Of a DNA stretch of 64,000 nucleotides, positions 9,157-17,796 are shown piece after piece (the first letter of the stretch is position 1; the number at the start of each line of letters is the position of its first letter). A program made the translations under genes and the position numbers. The stretch comes from CAIWHR01 sp963726765 (GTDB lineage: Bacteria; Pseudomonadota; Gammaproteobacteria; Burkholderiales; Casimicrobiaceae): NCBI GenBank assembly GCA_963726765.1, contig CAVSDH010000011.1:1-64000 (forward strand). The letters run 5' to 3'. The notes under the pieces were generated by a model, which ran no database searches, was not told the DNA's origin, and worked only from the letters and a program-made list of their open reading frames with translations.

Positions 9157-10322
9157 ATGCACAGTGCGAAGGACAGGGCGACACCGCTGCTGCCGCAGTT
9201 GATGACCATAAAGCTGTCCGCCGGGCTGGTTCTATGGTGGGCTGATCGTCGTCCTGTCGGCTTGGATCCTGCACAGTTTCCTTCAGGCGATGCTCGCGGC
9301 GTGCGTGACTGCGATCGCCAGCTGGCCGCTCTACACGCGGTTTGCGTCCCGACTGCCACGGCGCATCGGCCGAAACGCGAAATCGCTGATCTTCACGCTT
9401 GCGATGACGGTTTTCGTGCTGGCACCGTTGATGTTTGCGTTCGGCGCGCTGCTCACCGAAGCGCACGCGCTGCTCTTGGAGATCGCAGCAGCGGACAAGA
9501 AGGGAATCACGGCCCCACAGTGGCTGGAGAGCGCGCCACTGATCGGGCCGTGGCTCGCCGCTCGCTGGCAACGTGAGCTCGCCTCTCCGGGCGCCCTTCT
9601 GACGTGGACACAGCGGACCGACGCGGCTGCGCTCCTTACGTGGGCGCAGTCGCTCGGACAATTCATGATGCGGCACGTGTTCATCATCGGGTTCACGATC
9701 CTGCTGTTGTACTTCCTGTATCAGCACGGTGAATCGCTGTCGGAGGGTTTCAGGCGAGTTCTTCGTGGCCGCATCGGCGAGCGTGCCGACGGCTTATATC
9801 GATCTCGCCACGCGGGCCGTGCGTGCCTCGGTGAACAGCATGCTGGTCGTGGCCCTTTTCGACGGCTTCGCAAGCGGCGTCGCGTATGCGATCGCCGGTG
9901 TGCCGCATGCCGCCGTGTGGGCGGCGATCACCGGTTTGCTCGCGCTGGTCCCGTTCCTTGGATATGTGGCGGTCGGTGCATTGACGTTGCAACTCGCGAT
10001 GACGGTCACCACCACGCCGCCGGTTCTCGCGTTTGCGTTGGGCTGCTTCGTCCTGTTCTGTGGCGACAAAGTCGTCCGACCGGTAGTCGCGCGTGACGGG
10101 GTTCGCTTGCGCTTCGTCTGGATCCTCATGGGTTGCCTTGGCGGTTTCGAGGCGCTTGGGCTAGTCGGTCTGGTGATCGGTCCGGTGGTGCTTACGCTCG
10201 CAAGGGAACTGTGGGAGCAGCGCGTTCGCGATCTCGCGACGGCCAAATGTGCCGACTCAAAGCACCGAATTCCCACGCAACGCAGACGTTTCGCTGACGA
10301 CTCTGCAGGCGTGAGGCCTTAA
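9157..10322 (+). pseudogene. AI-2E family transporter-like membrane protein, frameshifted twice
   Basis: Pieces of one PF01594-type polytopic protein are spread over three frames: a short N-terminus from ATG 9157, then WFYGGLIVVLSAWILHSFLQ through FLYQHGESL, then YIDLATRAVRASV through GLVIGPVVLTLARELWEQ. The frame changes near 9228 (an extra G in GGG) and near 9790 (an extra base in GACGGC). Removing one base at each place restores a protein of roughly 385 residues with the family's C-terminal GLVIGPV segment. Either the gene is decayed or the sequence has two insertion errors. Members export small molecules or ions; substrate not inferable. Confidence 0.75.
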
Positions 10323-10483
10323 CCTGAGCGCATGACATCCCTGCGAACTCCGCAGCTTCGACGAACCACACTCCATTCCCGCTACCGCAGTTGATGGGTA
10401 GCGATCAAGAAAGAAGGTCACAATGAGCAATTTGGCTAGAAAGCTTTCCAAGAGTCACGACGTATCCGCGACAGGTCGCGCAG

Positions 10484-12820
10484 ATGCTGAAGACCCGCAC
10501 GAGCCTCGCGCTCGCGCGCTTCAACGAGCGGGCGCAACAGGCACGCGAACAGGTCGCCGGGTTGACGACGAATCCGACGTCGCTGTCGCAACTCTGGGCC
10601 GATGGCGCGCGATACGGCGTCGACTTCGCGCAGCGCTCCATCCTGTTCTGGGACATGCTGCGCCAACGCGGCAACAATTTCGTCGAGCACGAGCGCCAAG
10701 GATTGCCGCCGGTGCTGCGCTTCGAGTACGAGATCGTGATGGACGGCCGCTCGTTCAAGCGTCCGGTCAACTACGCGCTGCTGCGCATCATTCCGCCAAA
10801 GGGCGTCACGGTGGATGCCAAGCGCCGCCCGTACGTGATCATCGACCCGCGCGGCGGGCACGGCCCCGGCATCGGTGGCTTCAAGGACGATTCGCAGGTT
10901 GGAGTGGCGCTGCACGAAGGCCATCCGGTCTACTTCGTCATCTTCTTCCCGGAGCCCGAACCGGGACAAACGCTGCTCGACATTTGCAACGCCGAGCGCG
11001 AGTTCGTGCATCGCGTGCGCGAGCTTCATCCGGATGCCCCGAAGCCGGGAATCGTAGGCAACTGTCAGGCCGGCTGGGCGGCGATGATGCTGGCCGCTGC
11101 CAATCCCGACGACACCGGTCCGATCGTGATCGTCGGCGCGCCGATGTCCTACTGGGGCGGCGCCTGGCGCGAGGGAGAGGGCGACAATCCGATGCGCTAT
11201 TCCGGAGGGCTGCTGGGCGGTACCTGGCTCGCTTCGCTCACGTCCGACCTCGGCGCAGGCAAGTTCGACGGCGCGCATCTGGTGCAGAACTTCGAGAACC
11301 TGAACCCGGCCAATACCTTCTGGGGCAAGTACTACCAGGTGTTCGCCAACATCGACACGGAGGCGCCGCGCTTTCTCGAGTTCGAGCGCTGGTGGGGCGG
11401 TTATTTCCTGCTGAACGGCGAAGAGATCGAGTGGATCACGCAAAATCTCTTTGTCGGCAACAAGGTGTGGTCCGGCGCCGTGGAGGCCGGACCGAGCAAA
11501 GGTTTCGACCTGCGTGACATCAAGGTGCCGATCGTCCTGTTCGCTTCGGCGGGCGACAACATCACGCCGCCGCAGCAGGCCTTCAACTGGGTTGCTGACG
11601 TTTATGGCAGCACCGAGGAGATCAAGGCCCGCGGGCAGGTGATCGTTGGCTTGATGCACGAGGACGTCGGCCATCTCGGCATCTTCGTCTCCGGCAAGGT
11701 CGCGAAGAAGGAGGGAACTCAGATCGCGTCGGTGCTGAAGTCGATCGAGGCGCTGCCGCCGGGCCTGTACGGGATGCAGATCGCGGAGCAGAAGGATCGC
11801 AGTGGCAAACCGGCTTACGAGGTGAGCTTCGTCGAATTGCGTCTTGAAGACATCGTTGCGCGCTTGAATCGCTTCAAGCGGGCCGATGAGCGACCCTTCG
11901 AGGCCGTGAAGGTGGTCTCGGAGTTCAATCAGCGCGCATACGAGCTCTTCGGGCGCCCACTTGTACAAGCACTGTCGAACGAGTACGCCGCGAAGCTCTC
12001 GCGGAAGTTTCACCCACTGCGTTTGCAGCGCTGGTCGATCTCGGACCTCAATCCCGGGCTGTGGTGGCTCGCACCGACTGCGGAGGCAGTGAAGGCACAG
12101 CGTCACGCGCTCGGGTCGGAAGCTCCGGCCCGCAAGCTTGAGTCGGCGGGATCGGAGCTGACAAGCGCTTCACTGGATTGCTATCGCGCACTGCGCGACG
12201 CGGCGGCTGAAGCCACCTTCTTCCAAGTCTACGCGAACCTGTTCGCCTTCTATCTCGACAACGAAAAGCACATCGAAACCGACGCGCGGCCGGTGATCGA
12301 CCCCCGCGACCTTCCGTTCGTCAAGGAAGTGCTCGCCTCGATCGACAAGGGTGGGTACCCCGAGGCGCTCGGGCGTGTCGCCTTCCTGATGGCTCACAAG
12401 GACGAGCCCCTCCCGCTTTCCCGGCTGCAGCTCGCACACGATCTCATCGAAGAGTATCGCGAGTTCCTGCCGGATTTGGCGCCCGACGAGCTGCGCCGTA
12501 TCGGCGGCGAACAGGAGATCATCGCGCGCTACGAGCCGGAAAGGGCAGTCGAGACGCTGCCGATGCTGGTTTCCGAGGGGAAAGATCGGGAACGGCTCCT
12601 AACGCTGCTGGAACGCGTACTTGCCGACAAGCGGGTGCAGCGCATCCAGCCCTCGGCCGAGCAGAAAGCGATGCTCGCGCGCATCCGCCGGGTGCTCCGC
12701 GCCGTGGAGCGTCGGCCGGCCGGGTCGCGGCGCGGTTCTCGGCTGACCCCAGGCAGTGCTCGGGTCAGGATTGCGAAGTCGCGCGTCGCGCGGGCGAAAA
12801 AGACCGTGGGAGCAGCCTAG
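10484..12820 (+). CDS. DUF3141 protein (poly-hydroxyalkanoate synthase-like hydrolase), N-terminus uncertain
   Basis: Large (about 780 aa) DUF3141 protein, distantly related to polyhydroxyalkanoate synthases. The alpha/beta-hydrolase core has YVIIDPRGGHGPGIGGFKDD and a cysteine nucleophile elbow GIVGNCQAGWA (C194), matching the GxCxG box of PHA synthases. A helical C-terminal half ends in a basic tail. ATG 10484 has no good Shine-Dalgarno, whereas ATG 10423 in another frame is preceded by GAAGG at proper spacing and encodes MSNLARKLSKSHDVSA. One frame break between 10430 and 10490 is therefore likely. The phosphotransacylase gene starts 1 nt after the stop. Role in acyl-CoA or carbon-storage metabolism is inferred. 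Confidence 0.85.
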   Translation: MLKTRTSLALARFNERAQQAREQVAGLTTNPTSLSQLWADGARYGVDFAQRSILFWDMLRQRGNNFVEHERQGLPPVLRFEYEIVMDGRSFKRPVNYALLRIIPPKGVTVDAKRRPYVIIDPRGGHGPGIGGFKDDSQVGVALHEGHPVYFVIFFPEPEPGQTLLDICNAEREFVHRVRELHPDAPKPGIVGNCQAGWAAMMLAAANPDDTGPIVIVGAPMSYWGGAWREGEGDNPMRYSGGLLGGTWLASLTSDLGAGKFDGAHLVQNFENLNPANTFWGKYYQVFANIDTEAPRFLEFERWWGGYFLLNGEEIEWITQNLFVGNKVWSGAVEAGPSKGFDLRDIKVPIVLFASAGDNITPPQQAFNWVADVYGSTEEIKARGQVIVGLMHEDVGHLGIFVSGKVAKKEGTQIASVLKSIEALPPGLYGMQIAEQKDRSGKPAYEVSFVELRLEDIVARLNRFKRADERPFEAVKVVSEFNQRAYELFGRPLVQALSNEYAAKLSRKFHPLRLQRWSISDLNPGLWWLAPTAEAVKAQRHALGSEAPARKLESAGSELTSASLDCYRALRDAAAEATFFQVYANLFAFYLDNEKHIETDARPVIDPRDLPFVKEVLASIDKGGYPEALGRVAFLMAHKDEPLPLSRLQLAHDLIEEYREFLPDLAPDELRRIGGEQEIIARYEPERAVETLPMLVSEGKDRERLLTLLERVLADKRVQRIQPSAEQKAMLARIRRVLRAVERRPAGSRRGSRLTPGSARVRIAKSRVARAKKTVGAA

Positions 12821-12821
12821 C

Positions 12822-13823
12822 ATGGCGGCGCAAGAGCAGCGGGCGACATCAGCGGTGGCGGCGGTCACGCGCGAACGCGGGAAGGCGCGTGCCCACGAGA
12901 AATATCAGCGCCTCGTCGACGATTGCAGGACGCTGCCGCCGACACCGACCGCAGTCGTGCACCCGTGTGACCAGAGCTCGTTGCAGGGCGCGGTCGACGC
13001 GGCTCGGATGGGCCTCATCGCTCCGATCCTGGTCGGCCCGCGCACGCGCATCGAGGAAGTGGCCAGGCAGAACAAGATCGACATCTCGGGGCTGCCAATC
13101 GTCGACGCGCCCTTCAGCCATGCCTCCGCCGAAAAGGCGGTCGATCTCGTCCGCGAGGGCAAAGCCGAGGCGCTGATGAAGGGGAGCCTGCACACCGACG
13201 AGCTGATGGGCGCCGTCGTTCGACGCGATTCAGGGCTGCGCACCGCGCGCCGCGTCAGCCACTGCTTCGTGATGGATGTGCCCAGCTATGCAGAACCGCT
13301 CATCGTGACCGATGCGGCGGTGAACATCGCGCCCACGCTGGAGGAGAAGGTCGACATCATCCAGAACGCGATCGATCTCGCTCACGCGCTCCACTATCCG
13401 GAGGTGCGTGTGGCGATACTCTCCGCAATGGAGACGATCAACCCGAAGGTGCCCTCGACCGTGGAAGCCGGGGCGCTGTGCAAGATGGCCGACCGCGGGC
13501 AAATCACCGGCGCAATTCTCGACGGGCCGCTCGCGCTCGACAATGCGATCAGTCTGGAGTCGGTCAAGATCAAGAAGATCGATTCCCCCGTTGCGGGCCG
13601 CGCCAACGTGTTGGTCGTCCCCGATCTCGAGGCCGGCAACATGCTGGCGAAAAGCCTGTCGTTCCTCGCGGGTGCCGACGCCGCGGGCATCGTGCTCGGA
13701 GCGCGCGTACCGATCATCCTCACGAGCCGGGCGGACTCGCTGCTGACGCGTCTCGCATCCTGTGCGGTGGCCGTGCTGGTCGCGAAGGCTCGCCGCGAAG
13801 CGAGCACGAAAGCGGTGGCGTGA
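12822..13823 (+). CDS. Phosphate acetyl/butyryltransferase (phosphotransacylase)
   Basis: Interconverts an acyl-CoA and acyl phosphate. The 333-residue protein shows the PTA/PTB domain throughout: APILVGPRTRIEEVA, ALMKGSLHTDELM, VRVAILSAMETINPKVPST, DGPLALDNAISLESV and the C-terminal DLEAGNMLAKSLSFLAGA. Sequence style is closer to Ptb-like and enoyl-CoA-hydratase-linked phosphotransacylases than to the long Pta of enterobacteria. It starts 1 nt after the DUF3141 stop and precedes fabI by about 50 nt, a module common in proteobacteria but usually with an acetate kinase gene, absent here. The acyl group is unknown. Confidence 0.88.
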   Translation: MAAQEQRATSAVAAVTRERGKARAHEKYQRLVDDCRTLPPTPTAVVHPCDQSSLQGAVDAARMGLIAPILVGPRTRIEEVARQNKIDISGLPIVDAPFSHASAEKAVDLVREGKAEALMKGSLHTDELMGAVVRRDSGLRTARRVSHCFVMDVPSYAEPLIVTDAAVNIAPTLEEKVDIIQNAIDLAHALHYPEVRVAILSAMETINPKVPSTVEAGALCKMADRGQITGAILDGPLALDNAISLESVKIKKIDSPVAGRANVLVVPDLEAGNMLAKSLSFLAGADAAGIVLGARVPIILTSRADSLLTRLASCAVAVLVAKARREASTKAVA

Positions 13824-13875
13824 CGTGGCTGATGAAATTGGTGCCGCAGATGCTAAATCCAGGAGACCAAGGATC

Positions 13876-14658
13876 ATGACCGTCGAAATTCCGCCGCCCG
13901 TGCTCAAAGGCGCCAAAGCGCTCGTCGTCGGCGTGGCGAACCAGTATTCGATTGCCTACGGATGCGCGAAGGCGTTCCGTGAGCTGGGCGCCGAGCTCGC
14001 GATCACCTATGTCAACGAGAAGACGAAGACCTACGTCGAGCCGCTCGCCAAAGAGCTCGACGCGCCCATTTTCATGCCGCTCGATGTCGCCACGCCTGGC
14101 ATGCTCGAGGCAGTGTTCGAGAGGATCACCAAGGAGTGGGGCCAGCTCGACATCCTTGTCCACTCGATCGCCTGGGCGCCGAAGGAGGACCTGCAGGGGC
14201 GGCTCATCGATTGTTCGGCCGAGGGCTTCAAGCAGGCGATGGACATCTCCTGCCATTCGTTCGTGCGCATGGCGCGGCTGGCGGCTCCCTTGATGAAGAA
14301 CGGTGGATCCATGTTCGCGATGAGCTATCACGGCGCCAACAAGGTCGTGCCGAACTACAACGTGATGGGCCCTGTGAAAGCGGCGCTCGAGGCGTCGTGC
14401 CGTTATCTCGCCTTCGAGCTCGGCGGCAAGGGCATACGGGTGCACGCGATCTCGCCCGGGCCGCTCAAGACGCGCGCGGCGTCCTCGCTCAAGGACTTCG
14501 ATCTGCTCTTGACTGAGGCCGCACAGCGCGCGCCGATCGGCGAGCTGGTCGACATCATGGACGTCGGCTTCACGTGCGCATTTCTTGCCACGCCCTATGC
14601 GCGACGGCTGTCCGGTGCAACGCAGTACGTCGACGGCGGCGTGAACATCATGGCTTGA
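13876..14658 (+). CDS. fabI: Enoyl-[acyl-carrier-protein] reductase (NADH), FabI
   Basis: Last reductive step of fatty-acid elongation. It is a 260-residue short-chain dehydrogenase-like protein with the FabI-specific nucleotide motif VGVANQYSIAYGCAKAF near the N-terminus, SIAWAPK in the middle, and the FabI catalytic pair Y-x6-K as Y161 and K168 in PNYNVMGPVKAALEA (E. coli Y156/K163). AGGAGACC lies 9 nt before ATG 13876. It is the last gene of the DUF3141-phosphotransacylase group, so it may be a second FabI dedicated to that pathway instead of the essential copy; this cannot be decided from the window. Confidence 0.92.
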   Translation: MTVEIPPPVLKGAKALVVGVANQYSIAYGCAKAFRELGAELAITYVNEKTKTYVEPLAKELDAPIFMPLDVATPGMLEAVFERITKEWGQLDILVHSIAWAPKEDLQGRLIDCSAEGFKQAMDISCHSFVRMARLAAPLMKNGGSMFAMSYHGANKVVPNYNVMGPVKAALEASCRYLAFELGGKGIRVHAISPGPLKTRAASSLKDFDLLLTEAAQRAPIGELVDIMDVGFTCAFLATPYARRLSGATQYVDGGVNIMA

Positions 14659-14889
14659 AGAAACCCGGGACCGCGCGATTAGCTCGGACATTGAGGAATA
14701 TTGATATGACATTCCTGCATACGATCGGCGTCATCGGCGGGCCGCTTCGCGCGCGGAGGTTGGCCATGGCGGTATCCTTGGACGGGAATCTGGGTGGGAG
14801 TCACCGGGATATCTCGATTTCCAGCAATCGTAGTAACGTGCTGACTAATCAGCAATAATGGGATACCGTTGGATACGGGTGGGTGTGCC

Positions 14890-15358
14890 GTGCGCTACTG
14901 GCTGATGAAATCCGAGCCGGACGAGTTCTCGATCGACGACCTTGCCGCGGCGCCGCGCCGGACCATTGCCTGGTTCGGCGTGCGCAATTACACCGCGCGC
15001 AACTTCATGCGCGACCAGATGCGGGTCGGCGATCGTGTCTTCTTCTATCACTCGAGTTGCCCGGAGCCCGGCATCGCCGGCAGTCGCCGAGGTGTCCGCA
15101 CCCGCGTACGCTGACGCCACGCAATTTGACAAGAAGAGCCCGTACTTCGATCCGAAGGCGCTGCGGGACGCGCCGCGCTGGGTCAACGTCGACGTCACGT
15201 TTGTCGAGAAGATTCGCCTCGTTTCACTTGCGGAGATGCGAACGCACCCGGAGATCGCGCGGATGCTCGTCCTGCAGCGCGGCAATCGACTGTCGATCAC
15301 GCCGGTCGATCCCGCGGAGTGGACGTTCATCGTGAAACTCGCCAAGCGACGCCGGTGA
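14890..15358 (+). pseudogene. EVE (PUA-like) domain protein, frameshifted
   Basis: EVE domains are PUA-like folds that bind modified nucleobases in RNA or DNA. GTG 14890 starts MRYWLMKSEPDEFSIDDL, the classic N-terminus, followed by WFGVRNYTARNFMRD and VFFYHSSCPEPGIAG. The frame then breaks near 15081; removing one A from GGCAGTCGCC gives GIAGVAEV and continues into ADATQFDKKSPYFDPKAL and SITPVDPAEWTFIVKL to TGA 15356-15358. The total of about 155 aa is the family's normal size. A sequencing error is more likely than decay, since both halves are well conserved. It directly precedes the TauE-like exporter gene. Confidence 0.85.
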
Positions 15359-15362
15359 AACC

Positions 15363-16178
15363 GTGGACCCGGCGCTGATCTTCGCGTTTGTGACGCTGGG
15401 CGCAGTCGTCGGCTTTCTCGCCGGGCTGCTTGGACTCGGTGGCGGCATGACCATGGTGCCGCTGCTGACCATCGTCTTCACGCAACAGGGTTTTGCCACG
15501 GAGCACGTCGTGCACATCGCGGTCGCCACGGCGACGGCGACGATCCTGTTCACGTCGATCTCGTCGACGCGCGAGCATCACAAGCATGGCGCAGTGCTGT
15601 GGCCCGTGGTGGCCGGGATGGCGCCGGGTGTCGTCGTGGGTTCGTTGGTGGGGCCGCAGATCGTGGGCGGCATGTCGACGTGGCTGCTTGCCACATTTTT
15701 CGGATTGTTCGTCGCGGCTGCCGCCACCCAGATACTCCTGGACCGGAAGCCCAAACCGACGCGCGAGTTGCCGGGCCGGGGCGGACTGTTTGCGGTGGGC
15801 GGGGGCATCGGCCTCATCGCGAGCATGGTGGGTGCGGGCGGCGCCTTCATGACCGTGCCGTTCATGGCCGCGTGCAACGTCAAATTGCGGAACTGCGTCG
15901 CGACGTCGGCCGCGGTGGGTCTGCCCGTTGCGATTGCCGGGACGATGGGCTTCGTCATCGCCGGATGGCGTCAGCCCGGCTTGCCGCCATGGTCGGTCGG
16001 TTACGTGTACTTGCCTGCGCTGCTCGCGATCGTCGTCGGCAGCGTCACCTGCGCGCCGGTCGGCGCGCGCGCCGCGCATCGCTGGCCGGTCAAGGCACTG
16101 CGGCGCGGATTCGCCTGCATGCTCTACGTGCTCGCCGCGTACATGCTCTGGAAGGCGTGGCAGAGCCGGCACGGATGA
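15363..16178 (+). CDS. TauE/SafE family sulfite/organic-anion exporter
   Basis: Polytopic inner-membrane protein of 271 aa with two related four-helix halves. Each half opens with the glycine-rich signature of the family: VVGFLAGLLGLGGGMTMVPL near residue 15 and GGGIGLIASMVGAGGAFMTV near residue 145. GTG 15363 lies 4 nt after the EVE gene stop. Characterised members move sulfite, sulfoacetate or other small anions; here the substrate is unknown. It is convergent with the acyl-CoA ligase of the oxalate locus, 60 nt away. Confidence 0.88.
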   Translation: MDPALIFAFVTLGAVVGFLAGLLGLGGGMTMVPLLTIVFTQQGFATEHVVHIAVATATATILFTSISSTREHHKHGAVLWPVVAGMAPGVVVGSLVGPQIVGGMSTWLLATFFGLFVAAAATQILLDRKPKPTRELPGRGGLFAVGGGIGLIASMVGAGGAFMTVPFMAACNVKLRNCVATSAAVGLPVAIAGTMGFVIAGWRQPGLPPWSVGYVYLPALLAIVVGSVTCAPVGARAAHRWPVKALRRGFACMLYVLAAYMLWKAWQSRHG

Positions 16179-16238
16179 GGGCGATGCGCGCCCGATGCGT
16201 GAAATCGACGGTCGCTGCAGCCGACACGCATTCGGTCA

Positions 16239-17729
16239 TCACGACCGCTGGCCGAAGCGCTCGCGCAGCACGTTCTTCTGGACCTTGCCCATCGCATTGC
16301 GCGGCAGGTTGTCGACGAAATGCACGCGCTTCGGCACCTTGAAGCCGGCAATCTCGGACTTGAGCGCGGTGATGATGTCGGATTCGCGAAGCGTGTGCCC
16401 CGGGCGGGCGACAACGACCGCCGTGACGGCCTCGCCGAAGTCCGCATCGGGCACGCCGATCACCGCTGACTCGGCGACGCCGGGCAGCGCGTCGAGTTTC
16501 TCCTCCACCTCCTTGGGATAGACGTTGAGGCCTCCGGTGATCACGAGATCCTTGGCGCGACCGACGATGCGCAGGTAGCCGTTGTCCAGAATCTCTCCCA
16601 TGTCGCCGGTGCGGAACCAGCCGTCGGCGGTGAACTCGTCGCGCGTCTTCTCCGGCATCCGCCAATAGCCGGCGAAGACATTCGGTCCCCTGACCTCGAT
16701 TCCGCCGATGTCGCCCGGCGCATCACCATCGGAGGCAATGCGGACCGAAACGCCGGGGAGCGGTGCGCCGACCGTCCCGGCGATGCGTTCGCCGTCGAGC
16801 GGATTCGACGTATTCATCCCGGTCTCGGACATCCCGTAGCGCTCGAGGATCGTGTGCCCCGTGCGCTGCCGGAATTCGTCGAAGGTGTCGGGAAGGAGCG
16901 GGGCGGAGCCGGAGATGAAAAGCCGCATCGTCGCGCAATCGTCGGCGCCGAAAGCCGGATCGGAGAGCAGGCGCGTGTAGAACGTCGGGACGCCCATCAT
17001 CACCGTCGCGCGCGGCAGCAGCGCGCGAACTTCCGCGGGATCGAACTTCGCAAGCCAGAGCATTCTGCTTCCCGAAAGCATCGCGCAGTGAATGGCAACG
17101 AACAATCCGTGGATGTGGTAGGTCGGCAGCGCGTGCAGCAGCACGTCGCCGCGCGTGAATCCCCAGTGCTGGACGAGCGCCACCGCATTGCTGGCGAGGT
17201 TCCGGTGCGTCAGCATCGCGCCCTTTGCCCGCCCGGTCGTGCCTGACGTGTAGACGATCGCCGCGAGATCGACCGGTTTTGACTCGACCGTCTCGAACGT
17301 GCCAGGCTCGTCCGCCGCGCGTTCCAGCAGCGTCCCCGTTCCCGGACCGAGTGTTACGACCGTGCCGTCCCGGCGGATCGTCGACACGACATCGGCGGAC
17401 TCGGGTCGGCACACGACGACTCGCGGCTCCGCATCGTCGAAGAAGTAGGAAAGCTCGCTCTTCTGGTAGCCGGTGTTGAGGGGCAGATAGACGAGACCGG
17501 CGCGCAGGCACGCGAGATAGAGCGCGAGCCCTTCCCAGCATTTCTCGACCTGCGCGGCGACGCGGTCGCCCGGCACGCACCCTGCGCGCACGAGCGCGCG
17601 GGCGATGCGCGCCGATTCCGCGTCGAGCCGGTCGTAGTGGATGACCGGTCCGTCGGGGATGAGGATGCAGGGTTCGCCGATCTGCTCGTCGAAATGACTG
17701 CGGAGGAGCGCGTAGAAGTTCGCGTTCAT
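16239..17729 (-). CDS. AMP-forming acyl-CoA ligase, malonyl-CoA/oxalyl-CoA synthetase-like
   Basis: ANL-superfamily enzyme of 496 aa that activates an acid with ATP and CoA. Visible motifs are the P-loop VYTSGTTGRAKGAMLTH (about residue 155), YGMSETGMNTSNP, the hinge TGDMGEILDNGYLRIVGR and the C-terminal catalytic lysine in NAMGKVQKN. Overall it resembles bacterial malonyl-CoA synthetase (MatB), which is closely related to plant and yeast oxalyl-CoA synthetases (AAE3/Pcs60). Position at the distal end of the frc-oxc strand makes oxalate a plausible substrate; malonate is the alternative, supported by the malonate-decarboxylase-like gene further downstream. Substrate choice is inference. Confidence 0.82.
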   Translation of the reverse strand: MNANFYALLRSHFDEQIGEPCILIPDGPVIHYDRLDAESARIARALVRAGCVPGDRVAAQVEKCWEGLALYLACLRAGLVYLPLNTGYQKSELSYFFDDAEPRVVVCRPESADVVSTIRRDGTVVTLGPGTGTLLERAADEPGTFETVESKPVDLAAIVYTSGTTGRAKGAMLTHRNLASNAVALVQHWGFTRGDVLLHALPTYHIHGLFVAIHCAMLSGSRMLWLAKFDPAEVRALLPRATVMMGVPTFYTRLLSDPAFGADDCATMRLFISGSAPLLPDTFDEFRQRTGHTILERYGMSETGMNTSNPLDGERIAGTVGAPLPGVSVRIASDGDAPGDIGGIEVRGPNVFAGYWRMPEKTRDEFTADGWFRTGDMGEILDNGYLRIVGRAKDLVITGGLNVYPKEVEEKLDALPGVAESAVIGVPDADFGEAVTAVVVARPGHTLRESDIITALKSEIAGFKVPKRVHFVDNLPRNAMGKVQKNVLRERFGQRS

Positions 17730-17796
17730 GCGGGTGACGTCGACCGGCGGCGCCGGAGCGCGAGCCCGTCATTGCAGCACGAGCCCGCCGCGGACT

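Noticed and set aside
10436..12106. Long antisense frame opposite the DUF3141 gene
   Set aside because: Histidine/arginine-rich translation with no domains; the opposite strand encodes a clear DUF3141 protein. The same reasoning removes antisense frames opposite the RND pumps, ilvD, metK and formate dehydrogenase.
13876..14658. Generic short-chain dehydrogenase instead of FabI
   Set aside because: The FabI-type Y-x6-K spacing (Y161, K168) and the VANQYSIAYG cofactor motif separate it from classical SDRs (Y-x3-K).
14706..14858. 50-codon ORF between fabI and the EVE gene
   Set aside because: No ribosome-binding site, no motif, and atypical codon use; the 230-nt gap shows nothing else supportable.
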